Assembly: GCA_003132145.1 (NCBI GenBank)
Contig: PKWU01000038.1
Location: 1-44,509 of the forward strand
DNA: 44,509 bases
Direction of reading: 5' to 3'
Source of the DNA: Granulicella sp.
Lineage (GTDB): Bacteria; Acidobacteriota; Terriglobia; Terriglobales; Acidobacteriaceae
The notes beneath the pieces were generated by a model, which saw nothing but the letters and a program-made list of their open reading frames with translations, had not been told where the DNA came from and searched no databases. A program made the translations under genes and the position numbers. How positions within the stretch are numbered: position 1 is the stretch's first letter; each line of letters opens with the position of its first letter. Shown here piece by piece: positions 1-12,460 of the stretch.

Positions 1-313
1 GGCGTCTCCCACTCCTGATCGCGCCCGGATCGCGAGCAATGTGGCCCGGGTCCTTCGGCTAAGAACTGCCCTACTAACAGAGCGGTTCTTGGCAAGGTAT
101 CGGTGACGATATGCGCGACTTTGAATGTCACTGCCACGTTTCTGGGTTATGTGTTTTCGTCTCTTGGGCCCTGACTGTTTATGTGGTGAGCGATGGTCTG
201 ACATTGATACATCGCAAACAGCGCAATTAGCTGCATCTAACGTCGTTGAGCCATCACCCGATCCTCAGCAAGGGGTAAAGTCTGTGCCAAACATTGAGAG
301 CAAAGAGACATCG
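1..313. other. Upstream region of manA, no gene recognised
   Basis: No complete gene is visible. Reading frame 2 is open from the window edge for about 35 codons and could be the tail of an upstream gene, but it matches nothing I recognise. An imperfect hairpin (61-69 with 82-90, AAGAACTGC against GCGGTTCTT) may be a weak transcript end; it has no T-run. The manA reading frame is open upstream to 125, but the 63 residues before the ATG at 314 do not resemble the family. Confidence 0.4.
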
Positions 314-1306
314 ATGAGTCACACCCCTCTTTATCCGCTTCGATTCGAGCCGATCTATCAGTACCGGCTCTGGGGTGGCCGTCGCTTGTCCGGTCTGCTT
401 CGCTCGCCGCTGCCGAACAAAGGCCCTATCGGGGAAGCCTGGGTACTCAGTGATCGCGAGGACCATCCGAGCCAAGTCGCCAATGGACCGCTCAAAGGGC
501 GGACGATCGGTACGGTGATGCAGCAGTTTCAGGACCAATTGATGGGAAAGCTGGCGAAGCGTTTCCTTCGTTTTCCATTGCTGCTTAAGTTCCTCGACGC
601 GCGCGAGATGCTCTCCGTCCAGGTGCATCCTGGATATCCGCCGGCTAAACCTCTGCCAGAGGGCGAGACTGCAAAGACCGAAGCCTGGGTTGTACTGCAG
701 GCGGAGAAAGAAAGCCGCATCTATGCGGGTCTCAAGCCAGGGACCACCGCGGACGTTCTCCGGCAATCGCTCATGCACAAGACGTTAGCAGATCACCTTT
801 CATCGATCACCCCAAAGCCCGGCAATGGCGTCTTCATCCCGGCTGGGACGGTTCACTCCCTGGGCGGGGACGTCGTGGTGTTCGAGGTGCAGCAGAACAG
901 CGACACAACGTTTCGCCTGTATGACTGGGGCCACATCGATGATAAGACAGGCAGGCTGCGGGAACTCCAGGTCGATCAGGCGCTTGCCTGCATCGACTTC
1001 GTAGATGGTGCAGCCGGACTGGTAACGCCTGTAGTGGAGACAAAGACGCCGGTGGAGCGCGAGAGGTTCTTCGATTGCGACGCGTTCCGGCTTTGGCGCT
1101 TGTGCGGAGAATCACCCTTCACCATTGCCACTCAAGGAGTGCCGCGTGTGCTGGTTTGCACCGGGGGCCGTGGGCAGATCGAGCACGGCGGCGACACGTA
1201 TACCGTCGGAAGAGGCGAAGTATGGCTCTTGCCGGCTGTGATTGAATCGTGCGTGTTTCGGCCCGCCAATGCAGTGAGTTTGTTGGAAATAGAAGTACCG
1301 GCATAG
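314..1306 (+). CDS. manA: Mannose-6-phosphate isomerase, class I (zinc cupin)
   Basis: Interconverts fructose-6-phosphate and mannose-6-phosphate in the cytoplasm and feeds GDP-mannose and polysaccharide synthesis. The 330-residue product starts MSHTPLYPLRFEPIYQYRLWGG, the usual opening of short bacterial class I enzymes. The zinc ligands expected for the family are visible: Q103 and H105 in SVQVHPG, E123 in KTEAW, and H181 in FIPAGTVHSLG. The ATG at 314 was chosen over the one at 125 because homology-like sequence begins there. The next gene, 80 bp downstream on the same strand, is a phosphomannomutase-like HAD protein, so the pair may form a mannose-phosphate module. That coupling is inference. 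Confidence 0.92.
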   Translation: MSHTPLYPLRFEPIYQYRLWGGRRLSGLLRSPLPNKGPIGEAWVLSDREDHPSQVANGPLKGRTIGTVMQQFQDQLMGKLAKRFLRFPLLLKFLDAREMLSVQVHPGYPPAKPLPEGETAKTEAWVVLQAEKESRIYAGLKPGTTADVLRQSLMHKTLADHLSSITPKPGNGVFIPAGTVHSLGGDVVVFEVQQNSDTTFRLYDWGHIDDKTGRLRELQVDQALACIDFVDGAAGLVTPVVETKTPVERERFFDCDAFRLWRLCGESPFTIATQGVPRVLVCTGGRGQIEHGGDTYTVGRGEVWLLPAVIESCVFRPANAVSLLEIEVPA

Positions 1307-1386
1307 ATCCAGCCGGGCAACCGCGAAATGGTTCGCAGAGTTGGAAGGGCTGGCTGAAACAGCAAGTATTCAGGGATGGAGAGTGA

Positions 1387-2169
1387 ATGAAGAAGCTGAT
1401 TGTTTTTGATCTGGACGGTACACTCGCGAAAAGTAAATCGGCTCTCGATCCCGAAATGGCGACGCTGCTGCACGATCTTCTCGACGTTGTCAAAGTGGCC
1501 GTCATCTCGGGAGGCGATTGGCCGCAGTTTGAGAAACAACTCCTCTCCCATCTCCCCCACGACCAAAGCTTGACCAATCTATCGGTACTTCCTACTTGTG
1601 GAACTAAGTTCTTTCGGTACTCGGGAAACTGGACAAAGATCTATTCCGAGGATTTCACCGCGGACGAAAAGAAGAAGATCATCGATTCTCTGAACAAAGC
1701 GTTCCAGGCAGCAGGCTTCAAGATCAAAAAAGTCTGGGGAGCGGTGATTGAAGATCGGGGCAGCCAGATCACGCTGTCCGCGTTAGGTCAGCAGGCGCCT
1801 CTCGCGGAAAAGGAAAAATGGGACCCCAATTTCGCCAAGCGGAAGAAGATTAAAGCCATCCTTGACCCTCTGATTCCCGGATTCTCGGTTCGGCTGGGCG
1901 GAACGACGTCGATTGATGTGACCAAACCAGGCATCGACAAGGCATACGGCATTCGAAAGCTGCGAGACATCCTCGGCGTTTCCTTGAAGGAGATGATCTA
2001 CATCGGTGATGCCTTGTTCCCAGGAGGGAATGACTATCCGGTCGAGCAGGCAGGAGTGATTTCCATCCCAGTGCGAGGACCTGAGGACACAAAGCGGGTA
2101 ATCGAAGCAATCATCGCTTGCTTAGGTGGCGATCGGCAGGCTGACTTTAAGGCGGGATTGAATGACTGA
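1387..2169 (+). CDS. HAD-IIB hydrolase, phosphomannomutase-like
   Basis: A 260-residue HAD superfamily protein. Motif I is FDLDGT with the nucleophile D8 and acid/base D10. Motif II is VISGGD. The IIB cap carries EDRGSQITLSALGQQAP, which resembles the cap of eukaryotic-type phosphomannomutases and their bacterial relatives. Motif IV is YIGDALFPGGND. It could interconvert mannose-6-phosphate and mannose-1-phosphate or simply dephosphorylate a sugar phosphate; sequence alone does not decide. Placement directly after manA favours a mannose-phosphate role. GAGAGTGA upstream may serve as ribosome binding site. The stop overlaps a small cysteine-rich ORF by 8 nt. Confidence 0.75.
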   Translation: MKKLIVFDLDGTLAKSKSALDPEMATLLHDLLDVVKVAVISGGDWPQFEKQLLSHLPHDQSLTNLSVLPTCGTKFFRYSGNWTKIYSEDFTADEKKKIIDSLNKAFQAAGFKIKKVWGAVIEDRGSQITLSALGQQAPLAEKEKWDPNFAKRKKIKAILDPLIPGFSVRLGGTTSIDVTKPGIDKAYGIRKLRDILGVSLKEMIYIGDALFPGGNDYPVEQAGVISIPVRGPEDTKRVIEAIIACLGGDRQADFKAGLND

Positions 2170-2290
2170 ATTTAAGCTAAAACGCATCGGTGTGATGATG
2201 GAAGCTGTGGCAAAGAAGTTAACGACGGTTTGTGGCACATGTGCCGAGCACAAGTGTCTCGATTGCACCTGTCGGCGAAGCCAACTGTAA
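2162..2290 (+). CDS. Small cysteine-rich ORF (42 aa), possible metal-binding peptide
   Basis: Starts at ATG 2162, inside the last codons of the preceding HAD gene (8-nt overlap), and stops at TAA 2288-2290. A purine-rich AAGGCGGG lies just upstream of the ATG. The product begins [10 protein letters not shown] and is basic in its first half. Its C-terminal half has five cysteines and one histidine in CGTC-x4-C-x2-C-x-C, with the histidine between the second and third cysteines. That pattern suits zinc or copper binding. I do not recognise a family. The copper ATPase starts 49 bp downstream, so a role in copper handling or in translational coupling is possible. It is shorter than typical gene-calling limits and could be fortuitous. 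Confidence 0.45.
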   Translation: MTEFKLKRIGVMMEAVAKKLTTVCGTCAEHKCLDCTCRRSQL

Positions 2291-2339
2291 GACTGTATCT
2301 GGTCATGCGTCAGCAAAAGTACAGGAACGAGGAGGCAAT

Positions 2340-4823
2340 ATGTGCTGCTGCTCTGAACCGAACAAGGACGCGAAAGATTCCACTACTGCGACGACGGTTG
2401 TGCCGACGAAACCGCTCGCAACCGACCCGGTCTGCGGCATGATGGTTGATCCTGCGAAGGCAGCTTCCGTGGAGCACGAGGGGGCGAAGTTCTATTTCTG
2501 TTGCCAGGGATGCGCTGCGAAGTTTCGCGCGGATCCGGCCAAGTATCTCTTGCCGAAACAGGCTGTCCCCTTAATCCAGCTGACTACCAAGAACGACGCG
2601 AAGGCCGATTACACCTGCCCCATGCACCCCGAGGTGCATAAGGCAGGACCGGGCAGTTGTCCAAAATGCGGCATGGCGCTTGAGCCAGCGACCATTGAGG
2701 TACCCGCGTCGCGCACGGAGTACACCTGTCCAATGCATTCCGAGATTGTGCGCGATGCGCCGGGCACCTGCCCTATCTGCGGAATGGCGCTTGAGCCCCG
2801 CACTGTCTCTGTTGACGACGAAAATCCCGAACTGGTTTCCATGACCCGGCGCTTCTGGGTGGGGGTGGCACTCACGCTTCCACTGCTCGCGGTCATGGTC
2901 TCGGATATCTTGCCCAATCATTCGATTCAACATCTGCTGTCGGGAGGCCTGCTCGGCTGGATTGAATTTGCGCTTGCAACACCCGTAGTCCTCTGGGCAG
3001 GCTGGCCATTCTTCGAGCGGGGCTGGCAGTCGGTCGTACATCGCAGCCCCAACATGTTCACGCTGATTGCGATCGGTTCCGGCTCCGCTTATCTCTACAG
3101 TGTCGCCGCCGTCGTTGCGCCGGGGATCTTTCCCACCGCCTTTCGCGATATGTCGGGCAATCTTGGCCTCTACTTTGAGGCGGCGGCAGTCATCACAGTC
3201 CTGGTTCTCCTCGGTCAGGTACTGGAGCTGAAGGCCCGGAGCCAGACGAGCGGCGCGATCAAGGCGCTGCTGGGACTGGCTCCCAAGACCGCGCGGCATA
3301 TCGCCGCAGATGGAACCGAGAGCGATGTCGATCTAAGCGCTATTCAGGTAGGCGACAAGCTTCGTGTCCGTCCAGGCGAAAAGATTCCGACAGATGGAGT
3401 TGTGACCGAAGGGCGCAGTTCCGTGGACGAGTCCATGGTCAGCGGCGAACCTATTCCGGTTGAGAAGGCGGTCGATGCCAAGGTAGTAGGCGGCACCATC
3501 AATGGAACCGGAAGCTTCGTCATGAAAGCGGAGAGAGTCGGTGCAGATACGTTGTTGGCTCAGATTGTGAAGATGGTGAGCGAAGCCCAACGATCTCGTG
3601 CACCGATCCAACGGCTGGCTGATAAGGTCGCTTCTTACTTCGTTCCAGCGGTGCTGGCGTCCTCTGTCATCACATTTGTTGTCTGGGCCATCTTCGGCCC
3701 TCCGCCTGCCTATGCGCACGCTCTGGTAAACGCCGTCGCGGTGCTCATCATCGCCTGCCCGTGCGCCCTGGGGCTGGCAACGCCCATGGCGATTATGGTG
3801 GGAACGGGACGCGGTGCTACTGAAGGAATTCTGATCCGAAACGCCGAGGCGTTGGAGACGTTCGAGAAGGTGAACACCCTGGTCGTGGACAAGACCGGCA
3901 CGCTTACCGAAGGCAAGCCACGTCTCACGTCGGTAATTCCTGCGGAAGGTTTCGACGAGACACAACTCCTCCAGATGGTCGCCAGTCTCGAAAAGGCAAG
4001 TGAACATCCGCTTGCGGCGGCCATCCTGGCTCCTGCGAAGGAGAAGAAGATCGAGTTGCTGCCGGTGACAGACTTTCAGTCCATTACGGGGAAAGGCGTC
4101 ACCGGGCAACTGCAATCGAAGCGTGTCGGCATTGGCAACACCGCCCTGATGGCGGACCTTGGCGCTTCTTCTGACGTGCTGAACGATAGAGCCGGTGCGC
4201 TCCAAAAAGAGGGGCAGACCGTAATGTTTGTCGCATCGGACGGGAAGTTCGCCGGGCTGATCGCAGTCGCCGACCCAATCAAAGACACGACCCTCGACGC
4301 CATTCAGCAGTTGAAGAAGGAAGGCATTCGCGTACTGATGGTAACCGGGGACAACCACACGACTGCTGCCGCAGTTGCGGCGAAGCTGGGCATCGACTTT
4401 GAGGCTGACGTGCTGCCGGAGAAGAAGGCAGAGGTAGTCAAGAAGCTACAGGCAGAGGGCGCGATCGTAGCCATGGCTGGGGACGGCGTGAACGATGCAC
4501 CGGCGCTCGCCCAAGCCAATGTCGGCATCGCAATGGGAACCGGAACGGACGTGGCGATGAAGACCGGCGGTATCACTCTGGTGAAGGGTGATCTGCGCGG
4601 AATCGTCAAAGCACGCCGCCTCAGTCAGCGCACTATGTCCAACATTCGCGAGAACCTGTTCTTCGCGTTCTTCTACAACGCGCTGGGAGTGCCTCTCGCG
4701 GCTGGTGTACTCTACCCGTTCTTCGGATTGCTGCTGAATCCGATGATCGCCGCTGCCGCAATGAGCTTCAGCTCAGTATCCGTGATTACGAATGCGCTCA
4801 GGCTGCGTGCGACGAAGCTATAG
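2340..4823 (+). CDS. copA: Copper-translocating P1B-type ATPase with YHS and two HMBD domains
   Basis: Inner-membrane ATPase that exports monovalent copper or silver. The 827-residue product opens with [14 protein letters not shown] domain (about 27-71, [10 protein letters not shown] and FCCQGC) is followed by two heavy-metal-binding domains with YTCPMH...CGMALEP at about 91-116 and 128-153. After the first membrane helices come the TGES-like actuator motif SGEPIPVEK, the transport-site motif C473-P-C475, the phosphorylation motif DKTGTLT with D517, SEHPLA of the nucleotide domain and [11 protein letters not shown]. The N-terminus resembles CopB/SilP-like and YHS-CopA pumps, not those with classic HMA domains. 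ATG 2340 follows GGAGG at 2331-2335; the frame is open 36 codons further upstream without homology. The following recombinase remnant hints at past mobility. Confidence 0.93.
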   Translation: MCCCSEPNKDAKDSTTATTVVPTKPLATDPVCGMMVDPAKAASVEHEGAKFYFCCQGCAAKFRADPAKYLLPKQAVPLIQLTTKNDAKADYTCPMHPEVHKAGPGSCPKCGMALEPATIEVPASRTEYTCPMHSEIVRDAPGTCPICGMALEPRTVSVDDENPELVSMTRRFWVGVALTLPLLAVMVSDILPNHSIQHLLSGGLLGWIEFALATPVVLWAGWPFFERGWQSVVHRSPNMFTLIAIGSGSAYLYSVAAVVAPGIFPTAFRDMSGNLGLYFEAAAVITVLVLLGQVLELKARSQTSGAIKALLGLAPKTARHIAADGTESDVDLSAIQVGDKLRVRPGEKIPTDGVVTEGRSSVDESMVSGEPIPVEKAVDAKVVGGTINGTGSFVMKAERVGADTLLAQIVKMVSEAQRSRAPIQRLADKVASYFVPAVLASSVITFVVWAIFGPPPAYAHALVNAVAVLIIACPCALGLATPMAIMVGTGRGATEGILIRNAEALETFEKVNTLVVDKTGTLTEGKPRLTSVIPAEGFDETQLLQMVASLEKASEHPLAAAILAPAKEKKIELLPVTDFQSITGKGVTGQLQSKRVGIGNTALMADLGASSDVLNDRAGALQKEGQTVMFVASDGKFAGLIAVADPIKDTTLDAIQQLKKEGIRVLMVTGDNHTTAAAVAAKLGIDFEADVLPEKKAEVVKKLQAEGAIVAMAGDGVNDAPALAQANVGIAMGTGTDVAMKTGGITLVKGDLRGIVKARRLSQRTMSNIRENLFFAFFYNALGVPLAAGVLYPFFGLLLNPMIAAAAMSFSSVSVITNALRLRATKL

Positions 4824-4848
4824 ATCCCCGGGGGCCATTGACTCTTGA

Positions 4849-5377
4849 CCACCCGTCCAGCCGCAGTCTCAAGCGGTGAACATCGAGTACATCTCCTTCC
4901 GGGAGCAGATCGACACCAGCGGCCCCCTGGGCCGGGCGGTTGTGGTCATCATCGGCGCCATCGCTGAGCTGGAACGCAGTCTCATCGTCGAGCGAGTGCG
5001 CGCCGGCATGAGACGAGCCAAGCTCGAAGGCAGGCGTATCGGGCGGAAAGCCTCGGTCCTTGATCGCCCTGCCATCCAGCGGGACCGTCAACGAGGGGAC
5101 AGTCTAGGAACTTGTTGAAAAACAATTACACGAGGTTGAAAGGGCACTTTGGTTCAGATTAACTTCGCACAGAAATTGCCTACAACGCGCCAATCTGGCA
5201 TCGGGATACATTGCCGGTCACTCATTTTTGCTCTGGGGTAAGTGCCCACATGAGTTATTCAACAAGTTCCTAGGCCAGCTGGCGAAACGCTACCTGGTCT
5301 CCCGAACGACCATCCATCGGGTGCTCGGGGAGCAAATACCGGCTGTTCCAGAAGGCCTGCAAAAAACGGCCACCTAA
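4849..5377 (+). pseudogene. Serine recombinase (resolvase/invertase) remnant, interrupted
   Basis: The frame from 4849 gives VNIEYISFREQIDTSG, GRAVVVIIGAIAELERSLI and RMRRAKLEG-like sequence, the second half of a resolvase/invertase catalytic domain. The N-terminal part with the catalytic serine is absent. A short insertion element at 5108-5269 then breaks the gene. Removing it together with one CTAG copy restores the frame: SLG joins to QLAKRYLVSRTTIHRVLGEQ, a helix-turn-helix DNA-binding tail ending at TAA 5375-5377. So the gene was first truncated at its 5' end or recombined there, and separately hit by the element; the order of events is unknown. A GTG at 4876 could start a residual 80-residue peptide, but no functional recombinase can be made. 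Confidence 0.85.
5104..5273. mobile_element. 162-bp MITE-like element with CTAG target duplication
   Basis: The element proper is 5108-5269. Its ends are inverted: left GAACTTGTTGAAAAAC, and the reverse complement of the right end GAACTTGTTGAATAAC, matching at 15 of 16 positions. It is flanked by direct copies of CTAG (5104-5107 and 5270-5273), the target duplication. A second inverted pair lies inside: GGGCACTT at 5142-5149 and AAGTGCCC at 5240-5247. There is no transposase ORF, so it must have been moved in trans by a full-length insertion sequence sharing these ends. A 4-bp CTAG-type duplication fits groups such as IS5 (YTAR targets), but I cannot assign the family with certainty. It is more A/T rich than the surrounding sequence. 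Confidence 0.85.
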
Positions 5378-5581
5378 ACCCCACAGAATCAAGGCCGAAT
5401 CTCACCGATCCGGCTGTTCCGCAAGGTGTGGGTTGGGAAACAGCAACAGGATTTGCTGAGCAGTAGACTATGTGTGGCCGCTGCTTCCGTCAATCCGATA
5501 AGCAGTGCATCGCCGAAGCCTGACCCCTCGGCGAGTCCTCAGACGGAGGCACTCTCTGTCGAATATTGCATCAGAGAGAAT
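5378..5581. other. Region between recombinase remnant and HAD gene, nothing recognised
   Basis: About 200 bp. The frame of the next gene is open upstream to 5426, but those 52 codons show no family resemblance and are rich in S, P and A. No clear promoter or hairpin with a T-run was seen. Confidence 0.4.
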
Positions 5582-6310
5582 ATGAACTTTTGCAACCTGG
5601 CTACCGACTATGACGGCACGCTTGCCGAGGATGGCCGTGTCGCCAAATCTACGATCAAGGCCCTTGAATCTTTTCGTCGTTCCGGCCGCAGCATCATACT
5701 TGTAACGGGACGGGAGCTCCCCCAACTGCTTGAGGTATTTGATCGTATCGACCTCTTCGACTGGATAGTGGCTGAGAATGGCGCTCTTCTCTACCATCCG
5801 GCCACCACACAGGCGCGTCTCTTGACGGAACCGGTCCCACTTCACTTTGTCGAAGAGATGCGGAAACGAGGTGTTACGCCGATCTCAACAGGGGGTGCCA
5901 TTGTCGCGACCTTGAGGCCGCACAAGAATACGGTACTTGAGGTGATTCGTGAGCTTGGCATCGAGCGTCAGATCATCTTCAACAAAGATGCGGTGATGGT
6001 CCTGCCCATCGGGGTGGACAAAGCCAGCGGTCTGGTGGCTGCCCTGAAGGAAATGAAGCTCTCGTGGAGGGATGTTGCCGGTATCGGAGACGCCGAAAAT
6101 GACATCGCGTTTCTCCGCAAGTGTCAATGTTCCGTGGCCGTTTCCAATGCCCTCGATTCTGTCAAGGCGGAGGTAGACTTCACGACCCGTGCCGCTTGCG
6201 GCGAGGGAGTTGTTGAACTTATCAATGAAATTCTCAAAGACGATTTGCAGTCACGCTGTCTCATCCAGCATCAAGGACCGATAACAATTCTTTCCAATAC
6301 AAGATCCTAG
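5582..6310 (+). CDS. HAD-IIB hydrolase, candidate trehalose-6-phosphate or sugar phosphatase
   Basis: A 242-residue HAD protein. Motif I is ATDYDGTLA (D9, D11), motif II LVTGRE, and motif IV GIGDAENDIAFL, with a Cof/IIB-type cap between them. The arrangement is closer to Cof-type or archaeal phosphoglycolate phosphatase-like proteins than to classical OtsB. The next gene, 27 bp downstream, is a trehalose-6-phosphate synthase, and no other phosphatase for its product lies in the window. Removal of phosphate from trehalose-6-phosphate is therefore a reasonable but unproven role. ATG 5582 follows AGAGAG and begins the family-like sequence; upstream codons to 5426 do not. The product should be soluble and cytoplasmic. 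Confidence 0.8.
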   Translation: MNFCNLATDYDGTLAEDGRVAKSTIKALESFRRSGRSIILVTGRELPQLLEVFDRIDLFDWIVAENGALLYHPATTQARLLTEPVPLHFVEEMRKRGVTPISTGGAIVATLRPHKNTVLEVIRELGIERQIIFNKDAVMVLPIGVDKASGLVAALKEMKLSWRDVAGIGDAENDIAFLRKCQCSVAVSNALDSVKAEVDFTTRAACGEGVVELINEILKDDLQSRCLIQHQGPITILSNTRS

Positions 6311-6337
6311 CCATGCAACACGCCGAGGTGCAATACG

Positions 6338-8632
6338 ATGCGGATCCTAAGCTGGCGATTGATTCTCGCACTTACCATAGGACTCTCGCTCGTATCTCTC
6401 GCCTCGTCGTGGTATGAGATACGGGCACAGCGGGATGCCTTGCGTCGCGACCTCGACTCCAAAGCTGAAGTTGTAGGCGAAAGCCTTGCCGGAAGCGCTC
6501 AGTTATATCTGGCGACCGGGGACCGTGCCGGCCTTGAGAAGTCGGTCGATTCCTCCGGCAACAGCGAACACCTGGTGGGAGTCGGAATCTATGGACGCGA
6601 TGACTCTGCGCTCGTCATAACGCCTGGCCTGAATGCTTCGCTCCCTGTTCTCACGCAGTTGTTGAAGAATGCCATGCAGGACAATCGCAACATAAGCGTC
6701 TTCACCGATCTGCGATTCAGGCGTGTCCACGTGCTTGCCGCCCCGCTGCACGCAACCGATAAAACAGTCATCGGCGGAATCCTTGTAGTCCACGACAGCG
6801 GCTATATCGGCAGCGAGATCTTCCGCATCTGGGGCCGCGTCTTTGTTCGCATGGCCATTCAGGTGATTGTGATCGTGGGCATCACTCTGCTGATAATTCG
6901 CTGGAGCCTTACCGGGCCCATCGCGCGTGTGGCTGTGTGGATAAGGGCCTTGCGGACGGGCCAGGATGCGGTCCGGCCTGTTGCGACCGATCTCGATGTT
7001 CTCTACTCGCTCGCCGGCGAGGTGGGGCCTTTGGCGGAAAGCATGCAGCGTGCACGCGCAGCCGCAGAGACCGAAGCAGGATTGCGCAATGCCAACGAAT
7101 CGCAGTGGACGGCTGAGCGGTTGGCTGATTATGTTCGCAACCGGCTGGGCAAAAGCAGCCTCTTCGTAGTTTCGAATCGCGAGCCCTACATTCACTCGCG
7201 CCGAGATAACATCGTTACCGTCACCGTTCCCGCCAGCGGCCTCGTCACCGCGATCGGACCAATTCTTTGCGCCTGCAATGGGACCTGGATTGCCCACGGC
7301 AGCGGCGACGCAGATGCTGAGATGGTCGACGCCCACGATCGCCTCAAGGTGCCGCCGGAGGAACCGCGCTACACCCTGCGTCGCGTCTGGCTCAGCCGCG
7401 AGCAGGAAGAGGGCTACTACTACGGATTCGCCAACGAAGGGCTCTGGCCGCTCTGCCACATCGCCCACACCCGCCCCATCTTTCGCGCGTCGGACTGGGA
7501 ACACTACTACGCAGTCAACCGAAAATTTGCCGACGCTCTGATCGAGGAGATCGCCGGCGAAGAGAACCCCGTGGTCCTTATTCAGGACTATCATTTTGCC
7601 CTGCTGCCGCGAATGTTGAAAGATCGCCTCCCCAACGCGCGCGTCGCAATCTTCTGGCACATTCCCTGGCCCACACCGGAAGCGTTTGAAATCTGCCCGT
7701 GGCAACGCGAACTGCTCGATGGCCTGCTTGGCGCGGACCTCATCGGCTTCCATGTGCGCGCTCACTGCAATAATTTTCTCTATACCGTAGACCGCATTCT
7801 CGAGTCGCGCGTCGACTGGGAGCACTTCTCCGTCAAGCGCAAGGACCACCTCACGTCCGTCCAGCCGTTCCCGATCAGCGTCGAATTGCCCTGCGACATC
7901 CCAGAGGCCCGCAGCAATCTGACCGCTCAAGAGGAACGCAGCGCGCTGTTCGCTGAGTTGGGAATCGAGGCGACGTTCCTCGGCATCGGCGTAGATCGCG
8001 TCGATTACACCAAGGGCATCCTGGAGCGATTCCAGGCCGTCGAATGCTTTCTGGAAAGATATCCCAGCTACCAGGGTAAGTTCACCTTCATCCAGATAGG
8101 CGCTCCCAGCCGCACCCGCATCAAGCGATACGCCGACTTTCAGTTGGAGGTCGAAGCCGAGGCCAGCCGCATCAATGCGCGCTTCAAACACGGCAGGTGG
8201 AGACCGATCGTATTTCTCAATCGCCAGCACAACCGCCATGAGTTGGAGCACTACTACCGCGCTGCCCACGTCTGCATGGTCACCTCCCTGCACGATGGAA
8301 TGAATCTGGTGGCCAAGGAATACATCGCCGCGAGGCAGGATGAGCGGGGTGTACTCATTCTCAGCCGGTTCACCGGAGCCGCGCGCGAGTTGCACGACGC
8401 CATCATCGTCAATCCCTACGACATCAGCGCCACGGGCGAATCAATTGCCCAGGCACTCAAGATGGATTCCGAGGAAATGGTTGAACGCATGCGTCACATG
8501 CGCCGATCCGTCAAAGAACACAATATCTACTGGTGGGCCGCCAGCCTCATTGGGGCCCTCTGCGACGTTCGCCTTGAACAAAAAGGCGACGCAAATTCCG
8601 CCGCGCCCGACTACGTTTCAGGAGTGAGGTAG
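6338..8632 (+). CDS. otsA: Membrane-anchored trehalose-6-phosphate synthase with sensor-like N-terminus and HAMP region
   Basis: 764 residues, far longer than ordinary OtsA (about 450-500). Residues 7-27 and about 169-189 are membrane helices enclosing a ~140-residue probably periplasmic domain, the layout of chemoreceptors and sensor kinases. A HAMP-like segment follows (about 190-245). Residues from about 275 are a GT20 catalytic domain: VVSNREPY (N280), [34 protein letters not shown] starting at 552, and [11 protein letters not shown] with D653. The enzyme would join glucose from a nucleotide sugar to glucose-6-phosphate at the inner face of the membrane. The N-terminus suggests control by an external signal; this is inference. 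GAGGTG at 6325-6330 is a good ribosome binding site. It is probably cotranscribed with the upstream HAD phosphatase. Confidence 0.88.
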   Translation: MRILSWRLILALTIGLSLVSLASSWYEIRAQRDALRRDLDSKAEVVGESLAGSAQLYLATGDRAGLEKSVDSSGNSEHLVGVGIYGRDDSALVITPGLNASLPVLTQLLKNAMQDNRNISVFTDLRFRRVHVLAAPLHATDKTVIGGILVVHDSGYIGSEIFRIWGRVFVRMAIQVIVIVGITLLIIRWSLTGPIARVAVWIRALRTGQDAVRPVATDLDVLYSLAGEVGPLAESMQRARAAAETEAGLRNANESQWTAERLADYVRNRLGKSSLFVVSNREPYIHSRRDNIVTVTVPASGLVTAIGPILCACNGTWIAHGSGDADAEMVDAHDRLKVPPEEPRYTLRRVWLSREQEEGYYYGFANEGLWPLCHIAHTRPIFRASDWEHYYAVNRKFADALIEEIAGEENPVVLIQDYHFALLPRMLKDRLPNARVAIFWHIPWPTPEAFEICPWQRELLDGLLGADLIGFHVRAHCNNFLYTVDRILESRVDWEHFSVKRKDHLTSVQPFPISVELPCDIPEARSNLTAQEERSALFAELGIEATFLGIGVDRVDYTKGILERFQAVECFLERYPSYQGKFTFIQIGAPSRTRIKRYADFQLEVEAEASRINARFKHGRWRPIVFLNRQHNRHELEHYYRAAHVCMVTSLHDGMNLVAKEYIAARQDERGVLILSRFTGAARELHDAIIVNPYDISATGESIAQALKMDSEEMVERMRHMRRSVKEHNIYWWAASLIGALCDVRLEQKGDANSAAPDYVSGVR

Positions 8633-8675
8633 AGAGGTTTCACCGTAGGTCTTTGCAGGAGCGAAGAAAGTTTGC

Positions 8676-8710
8676 GTGGTTTTTCCTCAAGAAAAACCAC
8701 TTTAATAATT
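8676..8710. terminator. Hairpin terminator candidate after the trehalose synthase fusion
   Basis: GTGGTTTTTC (8676-8685), loop CTCAA, then GAAAAACCAC (8691-8700) form a perfect 10-bp stem followed by TTTAATAATT. The stem is A/T rich and has only a short T-run, so termination may be partial. It sits in the loop of a wider inverted repeat (8636-8645 with 8729-8738). Confidence 0.5.
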
Positions 8711-8740
8711 CTCGCGCGATAACCGTTGCGGTGAAACCGC
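8707..8740 (+). repeat. Repeat family C, copy 1 (upstream of treS)
   Basis: 34 bp matching 14553-14586 at 33 positions, including CTCGCGCGATAAC and GTTGCGGTGAAACCGC. Its right arm pairs with GGTTTCACCG at 8636-8645. Relative to the compact copy at 14538-14586, the left arm here is separated by about 60 bp that contain the terminator-like hairpin. Confidence 0.8.
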
Positions 8741-8843
8741 CCGAGTGTACACGCGCCACACAATCCCGGTCGAAAAGCGTAACTTCTGGCGTCACGGGAG
8801 AATATGATGACATCGTATTTGAGGACCAAGAGGACTAAAGAGA

Positions 8844-12425
<3,582 letters not shown>

Positions 12426-12460
12426 ACTCAGCACCTGCATTCGCCCCTTGAAAGACCTCG

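Noticed and set aside
125..313. N-terminal extension of manA
   Set aside because: No resemblance to the isomerase family, and the ATG at 314 fits known N-termini.
6503..8395. 630-codon minus-strand frame antisense to the trehalose synthase fusion
   Set aside because: No motif or start signal; it arises from codon bias of the real gene.
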